This document shows, piece by piece, positions 36,788-44,962 of a stretch of 48,107 nucleotides of DNA (within the stretch, counting starts at the first letter, position 1; every line of letters begins with the position of its first letter). Below the pieces are notes generated by a model. The model saw nothing but the letters and a program-made list of their open reading frames with translations, ran no database searches and was not told the origin of the DNA. The translations under genes and the position numbers were made by a program. The DNA lies in contig SECN01000049.1 of the NCBI GenBank assembly GCA_004173515.1, forward strand, positions 1 through 48,107, written 5' to 3'. The DNA is from Myxococcaceae bacterium. Its GTDB lineage: Bacteria > Myxococcota > Myxococcia > Myxococcales > Myxococcaceae.

Positions 36788-37080
36788 GGCTGCTCCTCCT
36801 TCTCCAGCACGTCTTTCAGGATGCCACGCAGCGTGTCGCGCAAGCCCGGGGCTCCAGCCGCCACCTGCACTGGCACATCCTTCAAGACTCCGCGCAGCGT
36901 GTCGCGCAAGCCCGGGGCTCCAGCCGCCACCTGCACTGGCACGCCTTTCAAGACTCCGCGCAGCGTGTCGCGCAAGCCCGGGGCTTCACCCGCCACCTGC
37001 ACTGGCACATCCTTCAAGACTCCGCGCAGCGTGTCGCGCAAGCCCGACTCCTCACCCTCTACCCGAACGCGCGCCTTCAC
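36784..37080 (-). CDS. 98-aa repeat microprotein mimicking receiver helix alpha-1, between kinase and regulator genes
   Basis: GTG start at 37080 and TGA at 36784-36786; both ends overlap neighbouring genes as GTGA. After MKARVRVEGEESG come four units of the form LRDTLRGVLKDVPVQVAAGAPG (22 residues), the last ending KEEQP. The unit aligns with residues 12-34 of the regulator ([15 protein letters not shown]), which is receiver helix alpha-1. The first 14 bases equal those of the regulator gene, and AAGGAGG with seven-base spacing precedes both GTGs. Hence this gene arose by duplication of the kinase-end/regulator-start junction plus 66-bp amplification. No Asp pocket or phospho site is present, so it cannot act as a receiver. 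A decoy for kinase docking is a hypothesis; a neutral repeat expansion is the alternative. Codon choice matches its neighbours. Confidence 0.7.
   Translation of the reverse strand: MKARVRVEGEESGLRDTLRGVLKDVPVQVAGEAPGLRDTLRGVLKGVPVQVAAGAPGLRDTLRGVLKDVPVQVAAGAPGLRDTLRGILKDVLEKEEQP
36810..37055. repeat. 66-bp tandem repeat, about 3.7 copies
   Basis: The anchor GCGTGTCGCG recurs at 36831, 36897, 36963 and 37029, exactly 66 bp apart, with few mismatches between copies. A diverged fifth relative lies in the regulator gene at 36736, at the same 51-base distance from its GTG as the last copy from the microprotein GTG. The 66-bp period keeps the frame (22 codons). Edges are approximate. Confidence 0.92.
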
Positions 37081-38438
37081 GGCAGCGCCTCCTTCGCGAG
37101 CGCTTCCCTCGCGATGGCCTTCTGTCGGGACGCGGCCGGGAAGCGCAGCTCCGCCACGCAGCCTCCGCCTTCGCGCTCGCGCAGGCCCAGCTCTCCACCG
37201 TGCTGGCGCATCAGCGCCCGCGACAGGGCGAGCCCCAGGCCCGAGCCCCGCGGCTTCGTGGTGATGCCCGGCTCGAACACGCGCTCGCGCACCTCGGGCG
37301 CCAGTCCCGGTCCCCGGTCTCGCACCTCCACCTGGCCTCCGCCCTCCGTCGTCGTCCGTGCCTGGAGCTCCACGGTGGTGCCCCGGGGCGCGGCCTCGAG
37401 CGCGTTCTGCACCACGTCGATCAGCACCTGCCGCACCTTGCGCGCGTCGCACCAGACCTCCACGGGCGGCCCTTCCACGACGCGCAATCCCACGCCGCGT
37501 TCGCCCGCCATGCCCTCGTGCAACTGCGCCACCTGCTGGCACAGGCCTTCCAGCGGCACTTGCGCTTCATTGAGGGGCAACAGCGGACGGGAGAAGTTGA
37601 GGAACCCTTCGAGGATCTCCTGCATCCGGTCCACTTCCCGGCGCAGCACCGCCAGCCGCTCCGCGGGCCGGCCCTCCACCTCTCGCGCGATCATCGCCGC
37701 CAGCCCCTTCACGCTCGCGAGCGGGTTCTTCAGCTCATGGGCGATCTCTCCCGACAGCAGGGTGAGGGAGCGCACCCGCTCCTCATGTGCCTTCAGCGCG
37801 TCGTCGCGCGCGTCCAGCGCCGTGCCCACCATGCCCCGGAACGTGCGCCGCAGCGTCATGCCGATGAAGTTCGCCCACACGATGAGGAACAGCGTCACGG
37901 CGAACATCGTCAGCAGCAGCGCGTCGGTGTGGCCCGCGCGCGGTCCGCCGCCGAAGAGCGTGGGCACCAGGTCCTCCACCGCGCCCGTCAACGTCACCAC
38001 CGCCTGCACGCCCAGCAGTGCCACTAGGTAGCCCACCCACCGGCGCGCTCGCGCGCGGGGAAAGAGGATCGCCGTGGCGAAGCTCGCCGGCACCACCAAC
38101 GGGATGAGCGGACTTTCCAGTCCCCCCAGCGCCAGGTTCATCACCGTGAACAACGGAAGCGCCACCCACGGCAGGACCCAACCCGGCTCCGCCGTCACCA
38201 CCTGCTTGCGCCGCCAGGAGGTGACGGCGGCCAGGGCCACCAGCACCAGCGCGAACGTCGCCCCCACGCCCCACCGGCGCCAGACCGACGCGTCCCCGAT
38301 GAGGCCCAGCGACGCGAGCACCACCGGCAGCGGGCTCAGGAGCCTCAGCACCTTCGTCACCTGACGGAACATCCGCGAGAACGCCTCGCGCTGGACCTGT
38401 TCGACTCCGGAGGCCGTGGGCTGGGGCATGGGATGCAA
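37077..38438 (-). CDS. Membrane sensor histidine kinase
   Basis: Start is uncertain: a TTG at 38438 has AGGAG six bases upstream (38445-38449) and is chosen; an ATG at 38429 has poor spacing. Six predicted membrane segments span residues about 30-190, so the sensor is in the membrane and there is no large outer domain. The DHp domain has H234 in GEIAHELKNPLASVKG, followed by the N box (QNALEAAP), G1 (DRGPGLAP), F (VFEPGITTKPRG) and G2 (GSGLGLALS). This matches the NtrB/PAS-less type of kinase that phosphorylates NtrC-like partners. The gene is the first in an operon kinase, repeat microprotein, regulator. Stimulus unknown; the divergent exporter suggests an envelope or toxic-compound signal. 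Confidence 0.92.
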   Translation of the reverse strand: MHPMPQPTASGVEQVQREAFSRMFRQVTKVLRLLSPLPVVLASLGLIGDASVWRRWGVGATFALVLVALAAVTSWRRKQVVTAEPGWVLPWVALPLFTVMNLALGGLESPLIPLVVPASFATAILFPRARARRWVGYLVALLGVQAVVTLTGAVEDLVPTLFGGGPRAGHTDALLLTMFAVTLFLIVWANFIGMTLRRTFRGMVGTALDARDDALKAHEERVRSLTLLSGEIAHELKNPLASVKGLAAMIAREVEGRPAERLAVLRREVDRMQEILEGFLNFSRPLLPLNEAQVPLEGLCQQVAQLHEGMAGERGVGLRVVEGPPVEVWCDARKVRQVLIDVVQNALEAAPRGTTVELQARTTTEGGGQVEVRDRGPGLAPEVRERVFEPGITTKPRGSGLGLALSRALMRQHGGELGLREREGGGCVAELRFPAASRQKAIAREALAKEALP

Positions 38439-38503
38439 GGCGTTCTCCTGGACCGTGGGCGCTACCCTATGCCCAAGCAAGGCGGATGCCCCACCCCTTG
38501 CGT

Positions 38504-38513
38504 GGGGAACCCC
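38504..38513. other. Short GGGGAACCCC palindrome in the kinase/exporter intergenic region
   Basis: A ten-base perfect palindrome upstream of the two direct repeats. It may be a weak third copy of the GGGTTCGGAAACCC-type site; evidence is slight. Confidence 0.25.
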
Positions 38514-38531
38514 GCCCCCTGCCCATGCCCG

Positions 38532-38569
38532 GGGTTCGGAAACCCGGCGACGGGTTCGGAAATCCGAAC
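38532..38569. promoter_or_regulatory. Candidate enhancer: two 15-bp direct repeats for the NtrC-type regulator
   Basis: GGGTTCGGAAACCCG (38532-38546) and GGGTTCGGAAATCCG (38552-38566) differ at one base and start 20 bp apart, about two helical turns. Each has dyad character: GGGTT-N4-AACCC in the first, and a 16-base palindrome at 38554-38569 in the second. They lie about 45-80 bp upstream of the sigma-54 -24 element. Confidence 0.65.
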
Positions 38570-38611
38570 ACAGCGGGCCCGAGCCCCCCGCACTCCAGAG
38601 GAGCCCCGGGC

Positions 38612-38627
38612 TGGCATGCCGGGTGCT
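38612..38627 (+). promoter_or_regulatory. Sigma-54 (-24/-12) promoter of the exporter operon
   Basis: TGGCATGCCGGGTGCT agrees with the consensus TGGCACGNNNNTTGCW except at positions 6 and 12. The invariant GG (38613-38614) and GC (38625-38626) are ten bases apart, as required. The expected start is near 38638, and a GGGAG Shine-Dalgarno (38695-38699) precedes the ATG at 38706. Confidence 0.7.
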
Positions 38628-38705
38628 CTTGAGCCTCCACGGGATGCGCGGGGCAGGGGGCGGAGCGCATCCCTTGGGCGGCGAGGGCCGCGTCGGGAGC
38701 TACGG

Positions 38706-39707
38706 ATGCCAGGGCAGGGGAGTGCACCGAAACGTTCGAAGCGCGCCGTCGTCGCGGCGGTCGTCCTGGTCGCCGTCATCGCGGGAGGCATCGCGTGGTT
38801 GCGGCGCCCCGCGTCGGGCGAGCCGCCCCCGCGCTTCACCGGCTACGTCATCAGCGACAACGTGTACCTGTCCTCGCCGGTGGCCGGCATCGTGGCGTCG
38901 GTGGGCGTGGTGCGGGGGCAGCGCGTGGAGGTGGGGACGCCGCTGTTCCGCATGGAGCCCACGTCGCTGGTGGCGCGCGCGGATCAAGCGCGGGCGCAGG
39001 TGGCGCAGACCGAGGCCCAACTGCTCGCGCGCCGCTCGGACATGGACCGGGCCCGGGCCTCGCTCGCCTCCGCGCGGGCGGAGGTGGACCGCGCGGACGC
39101 GGACCTGGCGCGCCTGCTCGCCGTGCAGAAGGCGATGGACGGGGCCGTGACGCCCCAGCAACTGGACCTGCTGCGCGCGACCGTGGCGCGGGCCCATGCG
39201 CTGCGCGACGTGGCCATCACGGACGTGGCGGCGGCGGGCGCGCAATGGGAGGCCGTCCGCGCGCAGGTGACCGGCGGACGCGCCGGCCTCACCGCCGCGG
39301 AGCGACAGGTCTCAGAACTGGCGCCTGTCTCCCCCGTCGCGGGCCACGTGGAGGACGTCCTCTTCCACGAAGGCGAGTGGGCCGCCCCCAACGCCGCCGT
39401 CATCAGCATCGTCCCGGAGGCGCGGGTGAAGGTGCGCTTCTACGTGCCGCAGGCGAGGGTGGCGTCGTACGCGCCGGGCACCGCCGTGGCCATCGCCTGC
39501 GACGGCTGCGACACGGGGATGACGGCCCGCGTGGACTACGTGGCCCCGCGTCCCGAATACACCCCACCCATCATCTACAGCCTGGAGTCGCGCCAGAAGC
39601 TGGTGTTCCTGGTGGAGGCGGTGCCCTCGGCGCCCACGCGCCTGCTGCCAGGGCAGCCCATCGACGTGACGCCCCTGGCGCTGGCGACCGTGGAGGCGAC
39701 GCGATGA
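38706..39707 (+). CDS. HlyD-family membrane fusion protein
   Basis: 333 aa from the ATG at 38706 (GGGAG six bases before). One N-terminal anchor (residues about 12-32, AVVAAVVLVAVIAGGIAWL). A biotinyl-lipoyl-like half follows (TGYVISDNVYLSSPVAGIVASVGV), then a long alpha-helical hairpin (about 80-200) and the second lipoyl half (LAPVSPVAGHVEDVLFHEGEW), with a C-terminal beta domain. It resembles the YhiI/YbhG group, which pairs with ABC-2 exporters and TolC-type outer membrane channels. The stop overlaps the ATPase start (ATGA). No outer membrane channel gene is in the window. Confidence 0.9.
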   Translation: MPGQGSAPKRSKRAVVAAVVLVAVIAGGIAWLRRPASGEPPPRFTGYVISDNVYLSSPVAGIVASVGVVRGQRVEVGTPLFRMEPTSLVARADQARAQVAQTEAQLLARRSDMDRARASLASARAEVDRADADLARLLAVQKAMDGAVTPQQLDLLRATVARAHALRDVAITDVAAAGAQWEAVRAQVTGGRAGLTAAERQVSELAPVSPVAGHVEDVLFHEGEWAAPNAAVISIVPEARVKVRFYVPQARVASYAPGTAVAIACDGCDTGMTARVDYVAPRPEYTPPIIYSLESRQKLVFLVEAVPSAPTRLLPGQPIDVTPLALATVEATR

Positions 39708-40630
39708 GCGGGCGGGCCATCGACGTGCGCGGGCTCAACAAGTCCTTCGGCGAGCGGCACGTCGTGCGCGATGTCTCCATCGCCGTGGAGTCGGGCCGCA
39801 TCACCGGCTTCCTGGGCCCCAACGGCTCCGGCAAGACGACGACGCTGCGGCTGCTGTGCGGACTGCTCACGCCCGACAGCGGCGAGGGCGAGGTGCTGGG
39901 CATGGACTTCCGGGCCCGGGGCGACGCCATCAAGCGCAGGACGGGCTACATGACGCAGAAGTTCTCCCTCTACGAGGACATGACGCTGGAGGAGAACCTG
40001 GCCTTCGTCGCGCGCATCCACGGCTTGGATCAGCGGCGCGAGCGCGTGGACGCGACCCTCCACCGGCTGGGCCTCTTCGACCGCCGTCGTCAACTGGCGG
40101 GCGCGTTGTCCGGAGGCTGGAAGCAGCGTCTGGCCCTGGCCGCCGCGACGTTGCACGGGCCCCGGCTGCTGCTCCTGGACGAACCCACGGCGGGCGTGGA
40201 CCCCCGGGCCCGCCGCGAGTTCTGGGATGAGATCCACGCGCTCGCCGCCGAGGGCCTCACGGTGCTGGTGTCCACGCACTACATGGACGAGGCCGAGCGC
40301 TGTCACGACATCGGCTACATCCTGTATGGCCGCCTCATCGCCCGGGGCACGGCGGACGCCGTCATCCGGGACTCCGGGCTGGTGACCTTCCTGGGGGAGG
40401 GGCCGGGCATCGACCGCGCGGCGCACCTGCTGGCGAAGGCCGACGGGGTGCTCAGCGCCTCCGCGTTCGGCGCCGCCGTGCACGTCAGCGGCGTCCAGCG
40501 CGAGGCCCTGGAGCGCGCCCTTGCCCCCTGGCGCAGGGAGCCCTTCCGCTGGAGCGAGGTCCCCCCGTCGCTGGAGGATGTCTTCATCCAGCTCATGGGG
40601 CGCGAGCGCGACGAACGGTACGCCTCATGA
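39704..40630 (+). CDS. ABC-2 exporter ATPase
   Basis: 308 aa. Walker A GPNGSGKT (38-45), signature LSGGW (135-139) and Walker B LLLLDEPTAGVD (D159, E160) are intact, followed by the switch histidine in STHYMDEAER. The C-terminal region (about 240-308) is the usual accessory part of drug- or polymer-export ATPases. It is the middle gene of an exporter operon with ATGA overlaps on both sides, so the three products are made in step. It powers export of an unknown substrate; YhiH/YbhF-type proteins in other bacteria serve drug or cation efflux. The longer frame from 38795 is a shadow of the HlyD gene. Confidence 0.94.
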   Translation: MSGRAIDVRGLNKSFGERHVVRDVSIAVESGRITGFLGPNGSGKTTTLRLLCGLLTPDSGEGEVLGMDFRARGDAIKRRTGYMTQKFSLYEDMTLEENLAFVARIHGLDQRRERVDATLHRLGLFDRRRQLAGALSGGWKQRLALAAATLHGPRLLLLDEPTAGVDPRARREFWDEIHALAAEGLTVLVSTHYMDEAERCHDIGYILYGRLIARGTADAVIRDSGLVTFLGEGPGIDRAAHLLAKADGVLSASAFGAAVHVSGVQREALERALAPWRREPFRWSEVPPSLEDVFIQLMGRERDERYAS

Positions 40631-41766
40631 GCCGGGACTCCCTGCCGCGCATCCTGGCCGTGCTGCTCAAGGAGTTCACGCAACTGCGGCGCGACCGCGT
40701 GACGTACGCGATGATCCTCGTCATGCCGGTGATGCAGTTGCTCATCTTCGGCTACGCCATCAACATGGACCCCCGGCACCTGCCCGCAGCGGTGCTGTCC
40801 CATGACACCAGCACCCTGGCCGCCTCCGTCGTGGCGTCCATGGAGCGCACCGGCTACGTAGACGTGCGCTACCTGCCGCGCTCCGACGCGGAGCTGGAGC
40901 AGCTGCTGCGGCGCGGACAGGTGATGCTCGCGGTCACCATCCCGCCGGACTTCACGCAGCGGGTGCTCAAGGGGGAGCGCGCGCAGATCCTCGCGGAGGC
41001 GGACGCGTCCGACCCCCAGGCCGCGGCGGGCGCGCTCGCGGCGGTGGCGATGCTGCCCACGGAGGCGCTCCGACACGTGCGACTGGGGACGCTGGCGCCC
41101 CGGCCCCCCGCGCCGCCCTTCGAGGTGGTGGTGCACCGGCGCTACAACCCGGAGAGCCTCTCGCCGTTCCACATCGTGCCGGGCCTGCTGGGCATCATCC
41201 TGTCCATGACGCTGGTGATGATGACCGCCATGGCCGTCACCCGCGAGCGCGAGCGGGGCACCATGGAGACGCTGCTGTCCACGCCCGCCACGCCCGGGGA
41301 GATCATGATGGGCAAGCTCACGCCCTACGTGGTCGTGGGGCTCGTGCAGACCTGCGTCGTGCTGGGGATGGCGCGGGTGCTGTTCTCGGTCCCCATGGCG
41401 CGCACGCCAGCGGGGTGGGGCGCGCTCGGGTGCGGCATCGTGCTCTTCATCGTGGGCAACCTGTCGCTGGGCTACCTCATCTCCACGGTCGCCCGGAGCC
41501 AGTTGCAGGCCATGCAGATGTCGCTGTTCTACCTGCTGCCTTCCATCTTCCTGTCGGGCTTCGCCTTTCCCTTCCTGGGCCTGCCCGCGTGGGCGCGGAC
41601 GCTGGGGGAGCTGCTCCCCGTGACGCACTTCCTGCGCATCGTCCGGGGCGCGCTGCTCAAGGACCAGGTGCTGGCGGACATGGGGGACAACCTGCTGGCG
41701 CTGGGCCTGTTCGTGCTGGCTGTCGCCGGAGCCGCCCTCGCGCGCTCGCGCACCACGTTGGATTGA
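40627..41766 (+). CDS. ABC-2 family permease
   Basis: 379 aa; the start ATG overlaps the ATPase stop. The N-terminus (RILAVLLKEFTQLRRDRVTYAM) is the typical coupling segment before the first membrane helix. A large loop of about 130 residues follows (residues 40-175), and five more membrane helices fill the second half, ending LGLFVLAVAGAALARS. The conserved RERERGTMETLLSTP motif is typical of YhhJ/YbhR-type permeases. Only one permease gene is present, so it may act as a homodimer. Confidence 0.93.
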   Translation: MSRDSLPRILAVLLKEFTQLRRDRVTYAMILVMPVMQLLIFGYAINMDPRHLPAAVLSHDTSTLAASVVASMERTGYVDVRYLPRSDAELEQLLRRGQVMLAVTIPPDFTQRVLKGERAQILAEADASDPQAAAGALAAVAMLPTEALRHVRLGTLAPRPPAPPFEVVVHRRYNPESLSPFHIVPGLLGIILSMTLVMMTAMAVTRERERGTMETLLSTPATPGEIMMGKLTPYVVVGLVQTCVVLGMARVLFSVPMARTPAGWGALGCGIVLFIVGNLSLGYLISTVARSQLQAMQMSLFYLLPSIFLSGFAFPFLGLPAWARTLGELLPVTHFLRIVRGALLKDQVLADMGDNLLALGLFVLAVAGAALARSRTTLD

Positions 41767-41773
41767 CGCCAGG

Positions 41774-41816
41774 GCCCCACCCCTCCCCGCCCAGGGGTGT
41801 GAGGGATTGGTGGGGC
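41774..41816 (+). terminator. Possible terminator after the exporter operon
   Basis: GCCCCACC (41774-41781) pairs perfectly with GGTGGGGC (41809-41816) across a 27-base loop, just after the permease stop at 41766. Confidence 0.45.
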
Positions 41817-41852
41817 TCCAACGTGCCGGGTGGAGTGAAGACAGACACGGGG

Positions 41853-41871
41853 TGTCTCAATAAATGAGACA
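41853..41871. promoter_or_regulatory. Perfect TGTCTCA palindrome in an AT-rich island
   Basis: TGTCTCA-ATAAA-TGAGACA lies 125 bp before the CARDB lipoprotein start in an unusually AT-rich stretch (41855-41900). Likely an operator; as a terminator it lacks a T-tract. Confidence 0.45.
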
Positions 41872-41996
41872 GTGGATTATTGTGATTTTCGTGTCTTGAC
41901 GGAACGCTGGGGCATCGGAAGATGTCTGTCGGATCGGCGGCGCCATGGAATGCATGGCGGACGCGGCCCTCCCCCCTTCATTCCTCAGGAGCACGC

Positions 41997-44888
41997 ATGT
42001 CACGGCGCAGGTCGTCATGGACGTCTTCGTATTGGCTCATCGCTGGCGCAGTGGGGCTCACCGGCTGTGGAGAGGGCCCCGTCCCTCCGGAGTCCCCAGC
42101 GCTCCAGGCGCGCTCGCACGCGCTCACGTATGGCCCGGACCTGCGCATCACGGAGTTGAAGGCGCCGGAGAGCGCGCGGCCCGGTGACCCCATTCTCGTC
42201 ACCGCGAAGGTCTGCAACACGGGCACCGACCCCGCGAACCCGTCGGGGAGCAACCTGCTCCAGGTGTACCTGTCCACCACGCCCACCCAGCAGGTCCCCC
42301 TCCCCGGTTCTCCTCCGCCGCCCCCGACGGCGCAGATGACGCTGGGCGAGGTGGACGTGGGGCCGGTGGGCGCGGGCCAGTGCGTCAGCCGCTCGCTGAG
42401 CGTTCCGGCCACTCCGCCCTCCGGCTTCATGGGCAACGGCGCCTACTACCTGGGCGCGAGCATCGACACCGGACGGCGGGTGGTGGAGTCGGACGAGTCC
42501 AACAACGGCTTCGTCCGGGGCCTGCTGGGCGTGGGCCTCCGGGCCGACCTCGTCGTCACGCGGCTGGACGGGCCGCCGTCGCTGAGCCCGGGCCAGTCCT
42601 TCACCGCCACCGCGACCGTGTGCAACGTGGGCACGGAGGCCGCCAGCTTCGGGTCGGTGGAGTTGCACCTGTCCACGGTGAACAGCCTGTCGCTTCCCAC
42701 CGGTCCCACGCCGCCCCCCACGCAGTTCAGGGTCGCGGGGCAGGACTTCAACAGCCTGCTCGCGGGTGCGTGCCGCCCGGTGACGTTGTCGGGCTTCGCC
42801 CATCCTCCCCCGGCCGCCACGCCGAACGTGCCGCTGTACCTGGGCGCCATCGTGGACGCGTCCAACACCGTCCTGGAACTGCGCGATGACAACAACATCT
42901 TGCTCGGGGGCCTCGTCGGCTTCGGCCAGGGGCCGGACCTCGTCATCCGCTCCGTGACGGGCCCCGCGAGCGTGCGCCCGGGCGCGCCCTTCACCGCGTC
43001 CGTGACGGTGTGCAACGAGGGCACGATGCAGTCGATTTCATCCGACGTGGCCGTGTTGCTGTCGTCGGTGCCGTCGCTGGGGGCCCCGGGGACGATGCCC
43101 CGTCCCACCACCGAGGTGATGGTGGCCAACGTGAATGCTCCGCCCCTGGTGGCGGGCCAGTGCGTCACCCGCGCCGCAACCGGCTTCGCGTCGCCCCCGC
43201 CCGTCCCCGTCCCGTTCGAGCAGCCGCTGTACCTGGGCGCCATCGTGGACCTGCCCCGCAACCAGATGGAGCTGCGCGAGGACAACAACGTGCGCGCGGA
43301 CTTCCTCATGGGCGTGGGCACGAAGCCGGACCTGATCATCACCTCGCTGACGGCCCCGGCCCACGTCGCGCCGGGCCAGTCCTTCACCGCCAACGCGCGG
43401 GTCTGCAACGTGGGCACGGAGCCGTCCCAGAACGTCCCCGTGGAGCTGTACCTGTCCACCGAGCCGACGCTGGCGGTGGTGCAGGGCGCGCCCCCTCCGG
43501 GCCGCGTGCCCGCGGGCATGTTCCAGGCGCCGGGATTGGCGCCGGGTGAGTGCGCCCTGCGCTCCATCAGCGCCTGGGCGGTGGTGCCTCCCCTGGCCCC
43601 CATGCCAAACCCCACGCTGTACGTGGGCGCCCTCGTGGATCCGCAGGCCAGCCACCTGGAACTGCGCGAGGACAACAACGCCTCGCCCGTCTCCCGCATC
43701 GGGGTGGCGCAGGGGCCGGACCTCGTCGTCCGCAGCGTGCTGACGACGCCGAGCGCGCGGCCCGGCACCTCGTTCCAGACGTCGGTGCAGGTCTGCAACG
43801 AAGGCACCACGTCCGTGACGTCCATGACGACGATGGGCCTCTTTCTCTCCACCGAGCCGGACTTCACCCTCGCATTCCCGGGCATGCCGCCGCCCACGGT
43901 GGTCCGCGTGGGCTCCGCGAATGTGATTCCGCTGGGGCAGGGCCAGTGCACGACGGTGCCGTCGACGGCGCAGGCCCAGCTTCCGCCCGAGTTCGTGCCG
44001 GGCCGTCCGCTGTACCTGGGCGCCGTCGCGGACGTGTCCTTCGGCCTCACCGAGCTGCGCGAGGACAACAACGTGCGCACCGCGCCGATGAGCGTGGGCA
44101 ACGGCCCGGACCTCGCGGTGCGGGAGGTGGCGGGCCCCAAGAGCGTCCTGCCCGGCGCCCCGCTCACCCTGGTCGTGACGGTCTGCAACATGGGCGTGGA
44201 CCTGGCGCCCCCCACGCAGGTGATGGCCGTGCTGACGCCGGATGCCACGCTGTCGGTGGGCGTGCCCAACCCCGGCACGTCCACGGACGCCGTGGTGGGG
44301 ATGGCGAGCACGCCGTCGCTCGGCTCGGGCCAGTGCTCCGCCGTGAACGTGGCGGGCTACGCGAACCCTCCGCCCGGCGCGGATCCGGAGGCGCCCCGGT
44401 TCCTGGGCGCCCGCGTGGACTTCTCCCAGCAGGTCATGGAGCTGCGCGAGGACAACAACACCCTGGTGGGCCCCCGCGTGGGCATGGGCTCGGGGCCCGA
44501 CCTCGTGGTGCGCACGCTGAGCGCCCCCGCGAGCATCCCCGGAGGCTCCCCCTTCACCGCGCAGGTGAAGGTCTGCAACGAGGGTACGGCGGCGCTCAGC
44601 GGCACCGTGCCGGTGGACCTGATCATCTCCAGCGAGCCGGTGGCCTACGTGCCCGGTCAGGGAAGCCCGCCGTACACGCAGCTCCAGCTCCCCGTGGGCA
44701 ACCAGCCCGTGTCCTCGCTGGGGGTGAACCAGTGCACGACGCTGTCCATCCCGGCCTACGCGTCCCGTCCGTCCAGCCCCGGGACCGCCTTCTACCTGGG
44801 CGCCATCGTCGACGCGCCGGGCTCGCGGTGGGAGCTGCGTGAGGACAACAACAGCTTCATGCTGCCCACGCCCACCGTGATGCCGTAG
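41997..44888 (+). CDS. Lipoprotein with seven CARDB repeats
   Basis: The ATG at 41997 has CAGGAG upstream. A lipoprotein signal ends at GLTGC (Cys24 region). The mature protein is seven CARDB-type beta-sandwich repeats of about 130 residues. Each begins PDLxxxxL and PG..F, has VCNxGT in the second strand and GQC in the middle, and ends YLGAxVD to ELREDNN. Two conserved Cys per repeat could pair. CARDB domains are cell-adhesion-related folds; a surface or matrix role is inferred. The nearly equal spacing and high identity suggest recent internal duplication. A long minus-strand frame is a shadow from the repeats. Confidence 0.88.
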   Translation: MSRRRSSWTSSYWLIAGAVGLTGCGEGPVPPESPALQARSHALTYGPDLRITELKAPESARPGDPILVTAKVCNTGTDPANPSGSNLLQVYLSTTPTQQVPLPGSPPPPPTAQMTLGEVDVGPVGAGQCVSRSLSVPATPPSGFMGNGAYYLGASIDTGRRVVESDESNNGFVRGLLGVGLRADLVVTRLDGPPSLSPGQSFTATATVCNVGTEAASFGSVELHLSTVNSLSLPTGPTPPPTQFRVAGQDFNSLLAGACRPVTLSGFAHPPPAATPNVPLYLGAIVDASNTVLELRDDNNILLGGLVGFGQGPDLVIRSVTGPASVRPGAPFTASVTVCNEGTMQSISSDVAVLLSSVPSLGAPGTMPRPTTEVMVANVNAPPLVAGQCVTRAATGFASPPPVPVPFEQPLYLGAIVDLPRNQMELREDNNVRADFLMGVGTKPDLIITSLTAPAHVAPGQSFTANARVCNVGTEPSQNVPVELYLSTEPTLAVVQGAPPPGRVPAGMFQAPGLAPGECALRSISAWAVVPPLAPMPNPTLYVGALVDPQASHLELREDNNASPVSRIGVAQGPDLVVRSVLTTPSARPGTSFQTSVQVCNEGTTSVTSMTTMGLFLSTEPDFTLAFPGMPPPTVVRVGSANVIPLGQGQCTTVPSTAQAQLPPEFVPGRPLYLGAVADVSFGLTELREDNNVRTAPMSVGNGPDLAVREVAGPKSVLPGAPLTLVVTVCNMGVDLAPPTQVMAVLTPDATLSVGVPNPGTSTDAVVGMASTPSLGSGQCSAVNVAGYANPPPGADPEAPRFLGARVDFSQQVMELREDNNTLVGPRVGMGSGPDLVVRTLSAPASIPGGSPFTAQVKVCNEGTAALSGTVPVDLIISSEPVAYVPGQGSPPYTQLQLPVGNQPVSSLGVNQCTTLSIPAYASRPSSPGTAFYLGAIVDAPGSRWELREDNNSFMLPTPTVMP

Positions 44889-44910
44889 TCCGCCGGGGTT
44901 CCGTGATGAC

Positions 44911-44940
44911 GCGGCTGCGTTCTTGAGTGGACGCAGCCGC
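44911..44940 (+). terminator. Terminator hairpin after the CARDB lipoprotein gene
   Basis: A perfect 10-bp stem: GCGGCTGCGT (44911-44920) pairs with ACGCAGCCGC (44931-44940), ten-base loop. Confidence 0.75.
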
Positions 44941-44962
44941 TGCATCCGGTCGGGTCACCCGG

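Noticed and set aside
36810..37055. 66-bp repeats considered as a CRISPR array
   Set aside because: Units are directly abutting and encode a continuous peptide; there are no unique spacers and no cas genes.
36784..37080. 98-aa gene considered as a truncated response regulator
   Set aside because: Only helix alpha-1 is represented, repeated four times; no acidic pocket, phospho-Asp or remaining fold is present.
43038..44945. 635-codon minus-strand frame and a 621-codon frame opposite the CARDB repeats
   Set aside because: Both mirror the repeat period of the CARDB gene and show no recognisable fold.
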